The notes below the pieces were generated by a model. The model saw nothing but the letters and a program-made list of their open reading frames with translations, was not told where the DNA came from and did not search any database. DNA of 64,000 bases from Prunella strophiata. Its lineage: Eukaryota; Chordata; Aves; Passeriformes; Prunellidae. This document shows positions 9,992 to 22,089 of this stretch, piece after piece; positions within the stretch are counted from its first letter, which is position 1, and each line of letters starts with the position of its first letter. The position numbers and the translations under genes were made by a program. The stretch lies in assembly GCA_036583965.1 (NCBI GenBank), contig JAZBQD010000019.1:558001-622000 (forward strand). Reading direction: 5' to 3'.

Positions 9992-10616
9992 TGTCGTGGG
10001 TCTCTCAGGAGCTTGAGATGACCCCGATGTGTTTGAGAGTCTCTGTGTTCCAGCCTGAGCACTGAAGTAGGAGTCAGGACTCTCCATTTACGGTCTTCAA
10101 GGTTGTTTATTTTTCCTCATCTATTCCATTCTTTCCCTGACCAGCCCAGGTCTGTCCAGCAGGTCAGTCCCAGGCACACTGCCCACCTCTGGGGTGGTGT
10201 TGTCTTTTTATACTAAAAACTCCCTGTACATTATTTACAGTTATTTTCCAATACCTATCACCTGTGTTACACAGTCCAACTCTACTCTAAACCAATCCAA
10301 AAGTGCCACCATCACCCAGAAGATGGAGGCTGAGAAGAAGGAGAAAGAAGGACAGAACACGTCCAAATTTCTTCCATCTTGACCCCTGAACCCTCATTCT
10401 AAAAAACCCCAAAATTCTACTTTTTACCTTGTGATAAACTAACTCTTACTCTACTTAATTTTTGTGGCTTGCAACTCTTCATATAAGGTTAGTAATTTTT
10501 TCCATGTCTCAAAATCAAAGGCACAGGGGTCTTGGGCTCTGTGCCAAGGCCTTTGAGCTCCCTGCCAGGGGCTCGAGGCATCCAGGACAGCTAAAGGGAT
10601 GTCCTAGGTCCCAACA
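9992..10616 (-). mobile_element. Solo LTR, ERVK-like, with perfect 6-bp target duplication
   Basis: This 625-bp LTR reads TGTTGGGACC...CACGACA on the minus strand and is flanked by GGTTGG on both sides (9986-9991 and 10617-10622). Six-base target duplications are typical of class II (ERVK) avian retroviruses. On the minus strand a TATA-like AGTATAAAAAG lies near 10204-10216 and AATAAAC at 10105-10111, in the expected U3-to-R order. No internal retroviral sequence adjoins it. It is inserted inside a CR1, so it is younger than that CR1. A second LTR with the same ends and the same length lies at 20200-20824. Confidence 0.9.
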
Positions 10617-10815
10617 GGTTGGAATTAGGGAAAATTCCTTCATGGAAAGGGTTGTGCAGCCCTGACACAGCTGCCCAGGTGGAATCCCCATTCCCAGAGG
10701 GATTTCAAAGCCCTGTGGATGTGGCACCTGGGGACACAGAGCAATGGTGGCCCTGGCAGTGCTGGGGAAAGCCTGAACTCCATGATCCTAAAATCTTTGC
10801 CAACCTTAATGATCC
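10617..10815 (+). mobile_element. CR1 LINE, right part of the split element
   Basis: The CR1 interrupted at 9991 resumes with GGTTGGAATTAGGGAAAATT. It continues through CATGGAAAGGGTTGTGCAGC, GATGTGGCACCTGGGGACA and CTTTGCCAACCTTAATGATC, close to the CR1 3' terminus. Confidence 0.85.
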
Positions 10816-12054
10816 TGTGTTGGTATTTACTTTCCTGGAATGGCTGATGGAGGCCGAAAAAGAAAAACTCAATCCCCACACCCCAATTCTGCTCGTCCTG
10901 CTCAGCATCTGCTGCCCAGGCTGTCCCTGAGTGGCACTTCCCTGGAATTGCTCCTTTCCGAGGCCTTGGCTTTGCAAATCCCAAGCAGGTTAAGCGCTGC
11001 AGTTACAGGATTATTATCCAGGCTGTTCTCTGGAGCAGCCCATGGAGTGGAGAAGCTGGATAATGAAGCAGCCCGGAATTCTCGGCGCTTTGCAGGCAGG
11101 GCCAGTCCCTGCCTTCCCTCCATGGGGAGCACTAATTGGAGCAGTGCCTCAGCTCCATGACAGTTTGCCAATTGTGGGCAGGAACTCATTTATCAGCAGC
11201 TGGAGTGGCTAAAAAGGATGGATCTGCTGTCATTCCCAACGTTCCTGGAGCAGGGACACAAATAATCCATGGGAACAATGTCCCTGCCCCAGCAGGAGGG
11301 GCCTTCAGGCTCCCACTCTGATTAGATCCCACTTGTTCTCCATTAATCTGCTTTAATGAACTTCCTGACCTTCTCCCTCACTTCATCCACAAGAAATTTC
11401 CCAAATAAATCTCGCCCAGTGCTGTAATCCTATTTTCCAAATAATCCAAATAACTTGTGAGTGAACATTTACAACGTTAGGGCTGAAAAGGAAATTAAAT
11501 AATAAACACAGAGGCTGCTACTGTGAGTAATTAATTATGTGGGGTTCTGTGATTCCCAGCTCTGATTCATGAGGAAAACTGGGAACAAGGATGTGGAGTG
11601 AACGATTAAATCCCATAAAAATTTATGCAGATGCCTCCAACAAATTTGTGCCATCATAAAGCAACCGGGAAAGGTCTTATTTATGGAGCATGGCATAAAT
11701 CAGGAGATTTAGTGGGATCTTCTAACAAAGGGAGAGTAATTAAATGCCTGGGAATCTGGGATTGGACACCACCCGTGAAAAATGTCTGGAGAGGAGCAGT
11801 TAATAGAGGATGTCGGGGTGTGTTGCTGGAGAAGTTCATGGACAAGATTAAATCTCTTTTTTATCTCTGCCCATAAATCACATTGAGCTCAGGCAGTGAA
11901 CTCTACATCTGTGAGGAGGGAAGGGAGAGGGAGGACTCGTGTCTGGAGAGCTTTCAGGGAAGAGAAAAAAAGATGGGAAAGAGAAGGATGCAGGAGGTGT
12001 TTTTATGTCTTGGATTAGAGGGCGGAAAGGAGATGTTCAGAAAATACTGGATCA
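10816..12054. other. Non-coding stretch, no gene recognised
   Basis: I see no repeat family here with confidence. The part from 11330 to 11700 is AT-rich and looks single copy. Frames of up to ~106 codons (10840-11160) show no domain. Confidence 0.45.
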
Positions 12055-12545
12055 GAGAATTCCAGAATGGTTTGAGTTGGAAGAGCCTCAAATCCCATCC
12101 CATTCCAGCCCATGCCATGACAGGGACACCTCCCACTGTCCCAGGCTGCTCCCAGCCCCAGTGCCCAGCCTGGCCTTGGGCACTTCCAGGGATCCAGGGG
12201 CAGCCACAGCTGCTCTGGGAATTCCATCCCAGCCCCTGCCCACCCTCCCAGCCAGAAATTCCCAATCCCCAATCTCCCATCCATCCCTGCCCTCTGGCAG
12301 TGGAAACCATTCCCTGTGTGCTTCCCTTCTCCAGGTAAACATTCCCAGCTCTCCTGGCTTGGATCCAGAGCAGAGGGGCTCCACCCCTCAGAGCATTTCC
12401 ATGGATTCCTCTGGATTTTCTCCAGCAGCTCCACATCCTCCTGCTGCTGGAACCCCAGGGGCTGGAGCAGCTCTGCAGGTGGGGTCTCACCTGAGTGGGG
12501 CAGGGGGGCAGAATTCCCCTTTTCCTGCTTCCCACACTGTGGGAT
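12055..12545 (-). mobile_element. CR1 LINE fragment, ~490 bp
   Basis: The plus strand reads the CR1 3' region in reverse. It begins GAATTCCAGAATGGTTTGAG, then shows CACTGTCCCAGGCTGCTCCC, GGGATCCAGGGGCAGCCACA and CCTGCCCTCTGGCAGTGG, and ends in a region with CATTTCCATGGATTCCTCTG. Long frames on both strands (up to 237 codons) fall inside this GC-rich repeat and are not genes. Confidence 0.9.
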
Positions 12546-14904
12546 CAGCCCAGGACTGGGGAATTGCAGGTTCTCACAGCCAGGCCACTGTGCACCACTC
12601 TTATCTCCAAGATAAAATCTTGGAAAGAAAAGAATTGTTTGGAGACCTTTGAGCAGCTCCAGAAGGAGCTGACCCCATTAGTGGTGATTGACAGCTGGAG
12701 TCAGTCAGGTCAGGCTGACACAAAATCCAGGCTGACCTCGGGGTCACCACTGCTCACCTGGAACCTGCACCTCATCTGTGGAGCCAGAGCAGGGATTTGG
12801 GAAGAAATCCAGTTAGGATTTAGTGATGGATTAAAGATCTGTTCATAAAGTGATTAAATGGATGCTGGTTCTCAAAAAAATGCAGAATTCTGCCACAAAA
12901 AAAGGAGGAAACAATTCTTCTGGAGAACAGGGAAATCCCAGGGTGGAGGGAATGTTCCCTCTTTCTTTTGAGCTCCTGTGAAATCCCTGACAGCTTAAAA
13001 CACTCATGGAAAGGGAACATTGCAGGGAAGTGCCATGGGAATGCTGAGAGAGGGATTTTGGAGCGAATTCCAGAGCTGGGAAGTGCAGGAACATGTGGAG
13101 TCTGTGCCCAGGAGAGGAGGCAAAAAAAAAAAAAATGGGAACAAAGGACTGCAAAATTCTCTGTTTGTTCTGCCAAAAAAAAAAAGGGATTTTCTGGAGT
13201 TTGGGACAAAGTTTTGCCTGGATGTGGTGGAGCAGGAGAATCCAGGTGGGAAGTGGGAATTCCTTCAGCTTGGCTGACAGGGATACATTTAATAAAGCAT
13301 TGCTGTCACTCTGTCCAAGCCCTGAGTAATTCTCCAATGATAAAGTCCAAAAACAGATGAGAAAGATTCCTACCTGTTGGACAAATGGAAGTTTTTGCCC
13401 ATCCTGTGCTACCAAAAATATTTGGTATTCCAAATCCAATCAAGGAAGGTCACTGGACCCTTGGCAGAGGTAGGGAAGTGGAGGAGCCTGAATTTGGGGA
13501 AGAACTCAGGGAGGAAGAAGTTTGATCCCTCTCTAGATGAAGAATTCCAGAGGCAGAGACCTGGATTCCCCCATGGAGATGCCTTGAAAAATCCATTGGC
13601 AGCAAGGAGAGGAGCGGCTTGGCAGCTGATTAAAAAAATCAGAATTCTGGAGAGCAAAGTGCTTTTCTTGTCCCATTTTCATTCTCCTGCGCCAAGGCTG
13701 GAATTTTTCTCCAGACTGATTTTTGTTCCCTGAATAGGAGTTTTTATTTCATTTTGTGGCCTCATATTAAGAGCACAAAGTCATGTAAATATTCCAAGCA
13801 TCCCTGATTCCGAAAGCTGCTTCTCCAGCTTTGTTTTCCTTCAATAATTTTGGAGACAGAGGATATTTATTCCTGGATTTTGCCAATTCCTAAACTCCAG
13901 GAAATGAATGCCTCATTAGAAAAGAATATTTACAGATATTTATTTTGTTCTCTGAACTCATAATTTCAAGCTAAATGCATTCATGGAGAGTGGCAGCAAA
14001 CAAAATAATGTGGATGTGGTTGGTGTGAATATGAAGAAAATTGGCTGAGTTTTGGCTTTTCTAGCCCAGCTTCTGCTGGGATTCTTCATCAGAAAGCATG
14101 GAAAACCATGGAATTACAGATAAAGGTGATTATTTAACCAAAATAAAAGGGAAATCCACCAAAAAGGTGTTTTGGTAAGAGAGAGGAAAAGAAGTGATTT
14201 AATGACATTTTGCAAAATCCTGGACTCCTAAAAATTCTTTGGAAAACCTTGTTTCAGGAAGCAGGAGCTGTAATGTGGTGATGGGGTGATGGATAATCAG
14301 AGGGATCCAACCTCTCTGGGAAATGGAGGATGAAATCCTTGGATACAAATACAGGGAATGATGGAAGAGGAGGGAATTGCTCCTCTTGCATCGGTACTGT
14401 TGGAATTATAAAGGGAATACTGAATTTTTTCCTTTGTCTGCAGCTCCAGGAAAATCAATGGATTAAACAAGGCTTATTCTGGAATCAAACAAAATTTGGG
14501 AATGTGGGAAAAGAGGCAGCAACTGGAGAACAGTTTAGGAGAAGATTAAAAGATTACTTGAGCTGAACAAGGAAGGAACAACACAGGGAACAAAAATCAG
14601 GATAATGGGCTCGGGAGCCTTCCAGCCCCATCTGGAACAAATCCAGAGGCTGGAAGCTGAAATCAGACAAATTAAGATCCAGACCTGATGGGGAGAGAGA
14701 ATTAAACAATGGGAACAGGGGCTGGGTCCTGGGAAACCCATAAATATGAAACATTAACATAAATATGAATATAAATAATAAAATATAAATATTAATATAA
14801 ATGCCTGGAAATGGGTAGATCAGTGGGGGATTATTTAAACCTGGTTATTTTAGGAAGACCTCCTGAATGGTATCCCACTGGTGGTTTTTAGGATAAAAAT
14901 CAGA
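12546..14904. other. Non-coding stretch with short A tracts and an AT-rich block
   Basis: This contains A tracts near 13122-13135 and 13175-13186 and, at 14739-14805, an AT-rich block of ATAAATATGAA-like words. The 198-codon minus-strand frame at 12843-13439 has poly-Phe runs from the A tracts and no domain. Confidence 0.45.
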
Positions 14905-15290
14905 AAATCCTGGAATGCTTTGGGAACCTTAAATCCCATCTCATCCTACCCATTCCACGGGCAGAGACACCTCCCACTGTCCCAGGCTGCTCCAGCCCCA
15001 GTGTCCAGCCTGGCCTTGGGCACTGCCAGGGATCCAGGGGCAGCCACAGCTGCTCTGGCAATTCCAGCCCAGCCAGGAATTCCCAATTCCCAATCTCCCA
15101 TCCATCCCTGCCCTCTGGCATTGGGAGCCATTCCCTGTGTCCTGTCCCTCCAGGCCTTGTCCCCAGTCCCTCTCCAGCTCTCCTGGAGCCCCTCCAGGCT
15201 CTGAGCTCTCCCTGGAGCCTTCTCCTCTCCAGGTGAACATTCCCAGCTCTCCCAGCCTGGTTCCAGAGCTCTTGGAGCAGCTCCATGGCC
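14905..15290 (-). mobile_element. CR1 LINE fragment, ~385 bp
   Basis: The CR1 3' end is read in reverse: TGGAATGCTTTGGGAACC, CACTGTCCCAGGCTGCTCC, CTGGCCTTGGGCACTGCC, GCCATTCCCTGTGTCCTGTC and GCCTTCTCCTCTCCAGGTG. It extends further 5' than most copies here. The 215-codon minus frame covering it is a repeat artefact. Confidence 0.9.
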
Positions 15291-17067
15291 CAATCCCTGG
15301 ATAACAAGGATCAATAATCCATGATTTCCTGACTCTCTGATGATCAGAATCTAAAGATCCAAGAACACTTCTCATTCCCTTTGTTCCGGCCTGGTTGGAA
15401 ATAATTTCACTTACAAACCACACAAAAGCTTTGGAGTTTTTCCCAAATTCTTTTCCAAGTCCTTTCCTTGCATTCCCCCATGGAGGAAGGCAGGATGGAT
15501 TGTTTGGCAGTGCCTCCTTGAACCCTTGGAGTGAGGAGACAGAGGAGTCCAACGGGAGAAGATAAAAAAGCAATTGTGGATCTGTCACTGGAACACGCGG
15601 AATTGTCGTCCTGGAGATTGGCAGAGGTTAATTAAAAGTGTGAATTCCAAATAATTCCATTAAGCTGGGACAAATCTCATTTGGAAGGGCCATTTTTCAT
15701 TCTCAACCCATGAGGTCTCACGGAGTTCAAAGTGTAGGTTCAGGTAACCTCTGGTGGGAAGTGTGAAAATCCCAAATTCCTGCATGCCTGGAATGGTGTG
15801 AGTGATTCCAGGGGTTTGGGCAGCCTGGATTCCACAGTCCTGTGAAGGAGACAGATGTGTGCAATTATTTTTTTTAATTAATGGATCAATTTTGGGTCCG
15901 TCTTTCCCATGCAACTCCTTCTATTCCAATGTCAATGCAAGATTTCCCTGTTTTCCACCACTGGAGGGATAATTCCTTCTCTCCTTCAGAGAATTATCCA
16001 AATAAAAGTGTTTTTGACAACTTTTGACTTGTTAAGATTAATTTTTAATTGTGCTGGAGTGTAAACATTATCCAAGAAATTATTTCAGCTCCTGAAACTT
16101 GGAAGCTTCTGAGTCTCTCAGGTTTCTGTGAAGAGACCATAGAGAGACCTCAAAAATCCTGATAAAAACCCCAAAATGGGAACCTTTTGGAAAATCTTTG
16201 GCTTTCCATGGATATACCTATTTAACATGGAAGACTGGAGTGTTAAATGGGATTCCTTTGGCATTTAAATGGGATTTCTTTGTTGGTGGTCATTCACTCA
16301 GTGGCTGCTCCCCAATAATTGATTTCCTTAGTTGCCTCTGCAATAATTATTTCTGGAATTAGGGGCATTTTTTTTGTTGGCTGAAGAACTGAAAATCCTC
16401 TTTCATTCTGGAAAAGTGAAAGCCTGACTTCCAGGGCTTTGTGTTGACTCAAACTTGCACCACGTTGCTCCAACAAAACCTTTCCAGGATCATTTTCCAG
16501 TTCTGCTGAAGTGGATTTTCCCAAGCTTCAAATGTCTTGGCTAAAATTGTTCCTAATTCTGAATTTCTGGCCAGCAGCTCTTGAGCTGCTTCATTTTAAG
16601 GGAATATTTTTTGTGGGTGTGAGGACAACACAAATTATCTGTTAAATCCAGGTTTTTTTCCAAGCAGAAATGGGAAAAAGGGGACATTAAAAGTCACCTT
16701 TCTTCCTGAAAGAGAAATGAGAATATTTCTCTGTATTTTGGTATGCAAAAGCAACAATTTTATCACTGGTTTGATAAAAGGGGAACGTGTTTAATCTCAT
16801 TGGAGAGAGATTGAAAAAGGAGATTTTAATTTTATTACAGTGGCAGCATTTCAGCCATGAGAGTCCTGCCAGTCCTGTGCTCACTGAAGAATTCCAATTG
16901 GGATTTACTAAAAAAATCTGTAAATTAGCTCAGGAATTCTGTGAAATGGGAATCACAGGAGTCTGAGCCTTACCAGTTGAATATTTGGAGAATTCCAATG
17001 TCCCAGCTGAGGAATGTGGACCAAATGTTGAAGCCCAAAACCTAAAATAGGACAGGACATGAGGTGA
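15291..17067. other. Non-coding stretch, no gene recognised
   Basis: This is AT-rich, single-copy-looking DNA. No repeat end, exon or RNA gene is recognisable. Confidence 0.45.
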
Positions 17068-17285
17068 TGGTTTTAGGCTGGAAGAGCTGGATTTACATGG
17101 GATATTGGGAAGGAATTCCTGGATGGGAGAGTGGGGAAAAGCTGGAATGGAATTGCCAGAGCAGCTGTGGCTGCCCCTGGATTCCTGGCAGTGCCCAGGG
17201 CCAGGCTGGACATTGGGGATGGGAGCAGCCTGGGACAGTGGGAGGTGTCCCTGCCCATGGCAGGGGTGGGATTTAAGGCCATTTA
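17068..17285 (+). mobile_element. CR1 LINE 3' end fragment
   Basis: The order GGATATTGGGAAGGAATTCC, GCAGCTGTGGCTGCCCCTGG, CAGTGCCCAGGGCCAGGC, GGAGCAGCCTGGGACAGTGG and GCCCATGGCAGGGGTGGGAT matches CR1. The last ~30 bases of the consensus are missing. Confidence 0.9.
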
Positions 17286-18450
17286 ATGTTAAAATTTGAT
17301 TTATAACCTTTTTTTGTGCAAGAGTTCCTGCATCTTTCCAACACTGACAAGATGAGGATCCAGGATTCTTTGCATCATCCATGAGCATTCCATCAGGAAT
17401 TAGGGAAAATCCAGCCTTTCTCACCTGGCTGATTTATTCCTCAGTCCTGCCTTTATTTTGGGCCAAAACCAGGGATAATTCTCCCAAATTCAGTCTCCTG
17501 GGAGAGGACAGAGAACCCTGGAGTTCAGGCACTGCATTAACCACAGGGAGAGCTGATGTTCATTCCAAGATCTGATATTGAAATCCGTCATGGAAATCGA
17601 TTGGATTAAGCTGCAGGAACTTCATTATTGCAACTCAGAAACCCTGGGAAGAAGCAAGAGGTCACAGGAGGTGTCCAAGACAGAAATTCCCTGCTCTGTT
17701 CATCCTGCTGGGAATTCTGGGCATGGACTTTTCCCAGATTTCTCTGGGATTTCTCCCAGATGAGTCTCTGGATTTACTCTGCACACCAAGACTGAACCAC
17801 CGCCATGATCAGAGGGAATTCCTGGAAATTCCAGGCATGAATTGTCCCTGCAAACTGTTGGATAACTGAAAATCCCAACAAAGAAAAAATTATTTGGGTT
17901 TTTCCTCCATATTTTTTTCTTTTTCCTTTCTTTTTCCTGAATGATTGTTCTGGAATTGTGAAGGGCTTCAACATACAGGGAATTCAGCAGGAAAACCCAG
18001 CTCCCCTGGGGCTCTTTAGCTCCTTTTAACACAGTTCTCAGGTTTGCAAGGGGAGCTTTTTCCTGGCAGGAATTGATTCCTGGGTTGCATTTATGATAAA
18101 TAAAATGCTCTGATCCACCTGGAGCCCCCAGGGCCCCTCGGTAGAGCCTGAGATCAACAAGTTCATTCAGAGCTTAAATCACAGAGATGTGGGAAGGGAA
18201 CTAAAATGTCTGGGTCCATCAAAGGGAAAATATTCCTTATTCCTGTTCTGCTCCCAGGGCAGGTTGTTCATCTCCTGGTTTAGCAAATATTCACCAGCTC
18301 GGCTCCCTGGCATTGAAGTTCAAGGAGTTTCTCTAAAAACCAAATGAAATCTGGAGGTGATGATTTAATTTCTGCTTCTCCTGATGGAGAAATATCGATT
18401 CTCCTCATATTTAGACCCACTTTATTTATTTCAGTATCCTCATCCTTTAG
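17286..18450. other. Non-coding stretch, no gene recognised
   Basis: I see nothing supportable here beyond an A/T-rich patch around 17885-17945. Confidence 0.45.
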
Positions 18451-18515
18451 GTCAGAGAATCCCAGAATGGTCTGTGTGGGAAAACTCATCTTGTTCCACC
18501 CCTCCCATGGAGTTA
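18451..18515 (-). mobile_element. CR1 LINE 3' end fragment (short)
   Basis: TCAGAGAATCCCAGAATGGT, GTGGGAAAACTC and TTGTTCCACCCCTCCCATGG resemble the reverse complement of a diverged CR1 3' end. Confidence 0.6.
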
Positions 18516-18911
18516 AAAATGCAGCTGGATAAACTTCCTTCTGACCATCCATTTTTTAATTTAATGGAATATTTCCTCTAGGAATGCAACCAGTTAATTG
18601 CCATTATTTTGTCTCCATCAATACAGAGACTTCTCAGAGTTTCTCAGGCCCATCTCGTCTTGAAACAATAAATTCCACTAGAATAAAAATGCTGTGAACT
18701 GCTTAAAATGTGATAGGTGCACACCTGAAACACTGAAAATAGACAAGAGGAGCTGGCATTTGACTGCCTGGGTCACATTTCATCTGCCTGGAGGAAAGAA
18801 ATCAAGATTTATGACAGTTCTGCTCATGCAGAAATAAAAAGGTGCTGTCTCAGGAAGCGGGGGTTCACAGAGTGTCTGTGAAATCCATGGAAAATATAAA
18901 TTAGCTGAGCT

Positions 18912-19668
18912 GGTTTGACATTAATTCCGTGTTTAATTTTTCTGGAAGAAACTATATGAAGAATAAAAAATTCCTAAGAAGGAGGGGAGTGGAATCCCTT
19001 TTTTGTTGCCACTCAAATATGTTGGGATTGAGTCTGTTTAGAATCACTAGAATTGGGCTGGAAGCAGAAAAAATTGTTGGTGACACTTTTCCTTCACTGA
19101 TACCACTTCAGGATCAGTTTTCCCACATATTTGGATTTGGAATTGGAATTTGGATTTGGAAAAAACCATTTCAAATAAGCTGCATATTAATTATGTGTCA
19201 ATGAACCTTAATTACTCTGAATTGAGCTGGAAAAATGGCACCAGAATTCTTCCTTTCCCTATTTTCCTGGGACAGTGTTTTCCTGTGGCCATGTGGCTGT
19301 TGGTGAAGGAATGTTGACTTCCTGCTTGGTTTGACATTAATTCCATGTTTAATTTTTCCTGAATAAACTGTAATGAATAAAAAACTCCAAAAAGTGGGGG
19401 AGTGGAATCCCATTTCTGTTGCCACTCAAATACATGGGGATTGAGTCTGTTTGGAATCACTGGAATTGGGCTGGAAGCAGAAAAAATGGTTGGTGACACT
19501 TTTCCTTCTCTGATATCAGATCAGGATCAGCTTTTCCACATATTTGGAGCATGGATTCGGGAATGAGCACTTCAATTAAACTGCATATTAATTATGCATT
19601 AACGAATCTCAATTATTCTGAAGTGAGCTGGAAAAATGGCCCCACAACTCTTCCTTTTTCCCAGTTTT
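18912..19668. repeat. Two-copy tandem duplication, period ~416 bp
   Basis: Copy A (18912-~19260) and copy B (19328-~19668) share GGTTTGACATTAATTCC, GTTGCCACTCAAATA, GATTGAGTCTGTTT, GGGCTGGAAGCAGAAAAAAT, AAACTGCATATTAATTATG and GAGCTGGAAAAATGGC in the same order and orientation. Divergence is visible but moderate, with several small indels, so this is not an assembly duplicate. About 67 bases unique to the spacer separate the copies. No transposon signature is seen. Confidence 0.9.
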
Positions 19669-19758
19669 AGGCTGTGGGATCCTTTGGATGAGGGTGAGGA
19701 TGGATTGGGATAGAATTGGGTTTATTGAGCTGATGAGTGTTCTTGTCACTGCTGTGAT

Positions 19759-19870
19759 GTTGAATGGAATTCCAGACTGGTTTGGGTTGGGAAGGACCTT
19801 AAATCCCATCTCAGTCCCATGGGCAGGGGCAACTTCCACTATCCCAGATTTCTCCAAGCCCATTCAACCT
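19759..19870 (-). mobile_element. CR1 LINE 3' end fragment
   Basis: GGAATTCCAGACTGGTTTGG, GTTGGGAAGGACCTTAAATC and CCACTATCCCAGATTTCTCC are the reverse complement of the CR1 terminus. Confidence 0.8.
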
Positions 19871-20199
19871 GATATCCAGTCAGATTCATCATTAAAAAGT
19901 GCGTTTTACCAGACTCAGGAAATATTTGTGCTCAAAAATTCCATAGCAAACACAACCCACTGGGAGGAAGGAGCGGTGCAAAAATTTCCAGGTTCCTGTT
20001 GGACTTGGGGGAATGATTTATTCTGTGTTCATCCATGGTTTGCCTGGGAATATGATTTAGGTAGATATCTACAGCTGGATAAGGACAGGGCAGATCAGAT
20101 CTGGACCAGTGGGGTTGGAATCTACCCCATGGAGGGCTGAGAGTGGTGCAAAATCAGGACTGAGGGTACCCAAGGCCAGCTCTCATCCATCCATGGCCG

Positions 20200-20824
20200 T
20201 GTCACACATTCCTGACTCCAGAGGCCTTTTCTGCCCCTTCTTGGCTTCTTTTCTGCCTCTGTCGAGGTCAGGATTGAAGCACTTGAGATGGTGTTTAGTG
20301 TTCAGGCTCAATGTTTATTATTTCTTATCTATGTTACAGACTTACAAAGTTGGGAGTTCTACAGCGTTCTACTAACAAGCTACAAAATGACTGTCTCTCT
20401 CTCTCTACAAGGCTTTTTGAAGGATAAACTGTCCAATTAAGAAATGACACCTCAATTATTTTCACTTTTAACCCAATAACCAACCACCCATGCCCCTCAA
20501 TATGGACATTTTTATCCAATTACACAAAACCATCCAAACCCATGGAGAAGAAGGAGAAGGAGAAGAAGAAGGTGGAGAAGAAGGTGAAGAAGGACAGCCT
20601 CCACTCTAGAACCTCCATCTTGCTTTATATATATTACTGTATTCTATACCCTTAAACTCTTAAGTTTTTCACCCTGTGATATCACAGACTTCCATTCAAA
20701 CTCCACGCCCACAATCCCAGTTCTGTCATTCCATTTTGGAAGCTTTCTCTATGGCCTCAGGTCAAATGCAGTGTTCCCTTTCAGCACAGAAAGCCCAAAA
20801 CTCTCAGGATCCAGGGTTCCAACA
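20200..20824 (-). mobile_element. Solo LTR, ERVK-like, second copy of the 625-bp type
   Basis: This 625-bp segment starts TGTCACACATT on the plus strand and ends TTCCAACA, giving TGTTGGAACC...GTGACA on the minus strand. Its length and terminal bases match the LTR at 9992-10616. The minus strand carries AATAAACATTG near 20308-20318 as a likely polyadenylation signal and a TATATATAAAG element near 20622-20634. A purine-rich (GAGAAGAAG)n stretch at 20543-20590 corresponds to a shorter one at 10324-10352 in the other LTR. The bodies have diverged strongly. Flanking hexamers (GGCCG side and GGTTTC) do not match, so no target duplication is visible. Confidence 0.75.
20543..20590 (+). repeat. GAGAAGAAG purine tract within LTR
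   Basis: GGAGAAGAAGGAGAAGG-type triplets run for about 48 bases and are purine-only except for single T bases. The tract lies within the LTR, in the position where the sister LTR has GAGAAGAAGGAGAAAGAAGG. Confidence 0.75.
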
Positions 20825-21912
20825 GGTTTCCATCTGTCCCTGGCGTGTTGCTCCATCTGGAGAGGCCCAGGAAGCACGAGGAGCTGGAAAAGTGGCAATG
20901 GAAAGCCCAGGAGCAGCTGGGAAGGAGCAAAGCTGGGAGTGAGTTAATGGAGATGGGAGCTGGGGAGCAGAACTCGGCGTTCTCCAACGGCGCCAGTGAT
21001 GGATTAGAAATCCTGCCTGTGGATTTATCCAAGCTGGAATCAAAAACAAGGAAACTCCATTAGTGGAATCCATCCTTCCCACAGCTGCAGGCTCGGGGAG
21101 CACAGGGAGCACAGATTTCCCTGCCCTGAGTGTTGCTCCATTAGTGTCATCTTGGATGAGGGAGAAAATGAGGATTTGAAAGCCTCGGGAATCTTGTTCC
21201 ACAGAAGGAGCAGCCTGTGGGATGGAGGTGAATCCTGCAATCCCAGCCCTGCAGGGATGTTGTTTAAGGAGCAGGGAGATGTTTTCCCTGCCCTGTGTTT
21301 TTTGTTGTTTGCTGTTAAGGTCCTGAAGATATGAAAGTTTCAGGATTTCTCCCTTTCCAATGCTGCCAAAAAAAGTAAAGAGGAACTTTTGCTTTGAGAG
21401 CAGAGCAGAGCAAACTGCACAGAGAAGAGTCAGGAAAACAAGATGCCCTTGGCTTCACCCCAGGCTGCTTCCCTGGATTCAACTTGCCTGAAAAAACATG
21501 GATTCAGTCCTGAACTCTGCCTTACTCCCACCAAAGTAATTCCAACTCCAAATTGCTGCTGTCCAGCCTTGGGAAAAGGCACAGCAATCCTGGAAAAGCC
21601 TGGAGGTGGCTAAGCTGAGCAGCTCCATCCCTGTGTCTGGCCTATGGAAGCTGGGATATTCCCTGGAAGCTGGGAATGAGTCACTTCCCCCTTCTGCCTC
21701 AAGGCCTGGCTGGTCTGAGTGAATTTACACTCAACATCCTCTGCTCTCTCCTGGTTCATTTTTAGCTCCTAATATTCCAAATTTCCAGCAGGAGATGAAA
21801 TGGGAGAGTTGGATCCTACCTGTGCTCACCCCAGTGTTTCCCAGGTGCCCAAATTCTTCAGGCTGCTCCAGAGGGAAGTGGACTCAGACCTTCAAGACAT
21901 TCAACTCATCCA
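20825..21912. other. Non-coding stretch, no gene recognised
   Basis: I see no supportable feature here. Short overlapping frames on both strands show no domain. Confidence 0.45.
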
Positions 21913-21970
21913 GAGCTCCAGGAGTGTTTGGACAAGGATTTCAGACACAGGGTGGGATTGTTGGGCAGAG
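21913..21970 (+). mobile_element. CR1 LINE fragment, GTTTGGACAA-type subfamily
   Basis: GAGCTCCAGGAGTGTTTGGA followed by CAGGGTGGGATTGTTGGG matches the CR1 at 8142-8272. The final part, with TGATCCTTGTGG, is absent. Confidence 0.65.
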
Positions 21971-22089
21971 AAACCTGGGAGAAGCAGGAATTGATTAAAA
22001 ATATTTCACTGGATAAAATCAGCAAACCCTGCCATGATCACTGGGAGATAAGTTAATCAGGGAATTTTGACTGAATTTTGATTGAATTC

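Noticed and set aside
11939..12652. 237-codon frame on the plus strand and 193-codon frame on the minus strand
   Set aside because: Most of the length is CR1 3' UTR read in either direction. Similar Pro/Ser/Gly-rich peptides recur at every CR1 copy.
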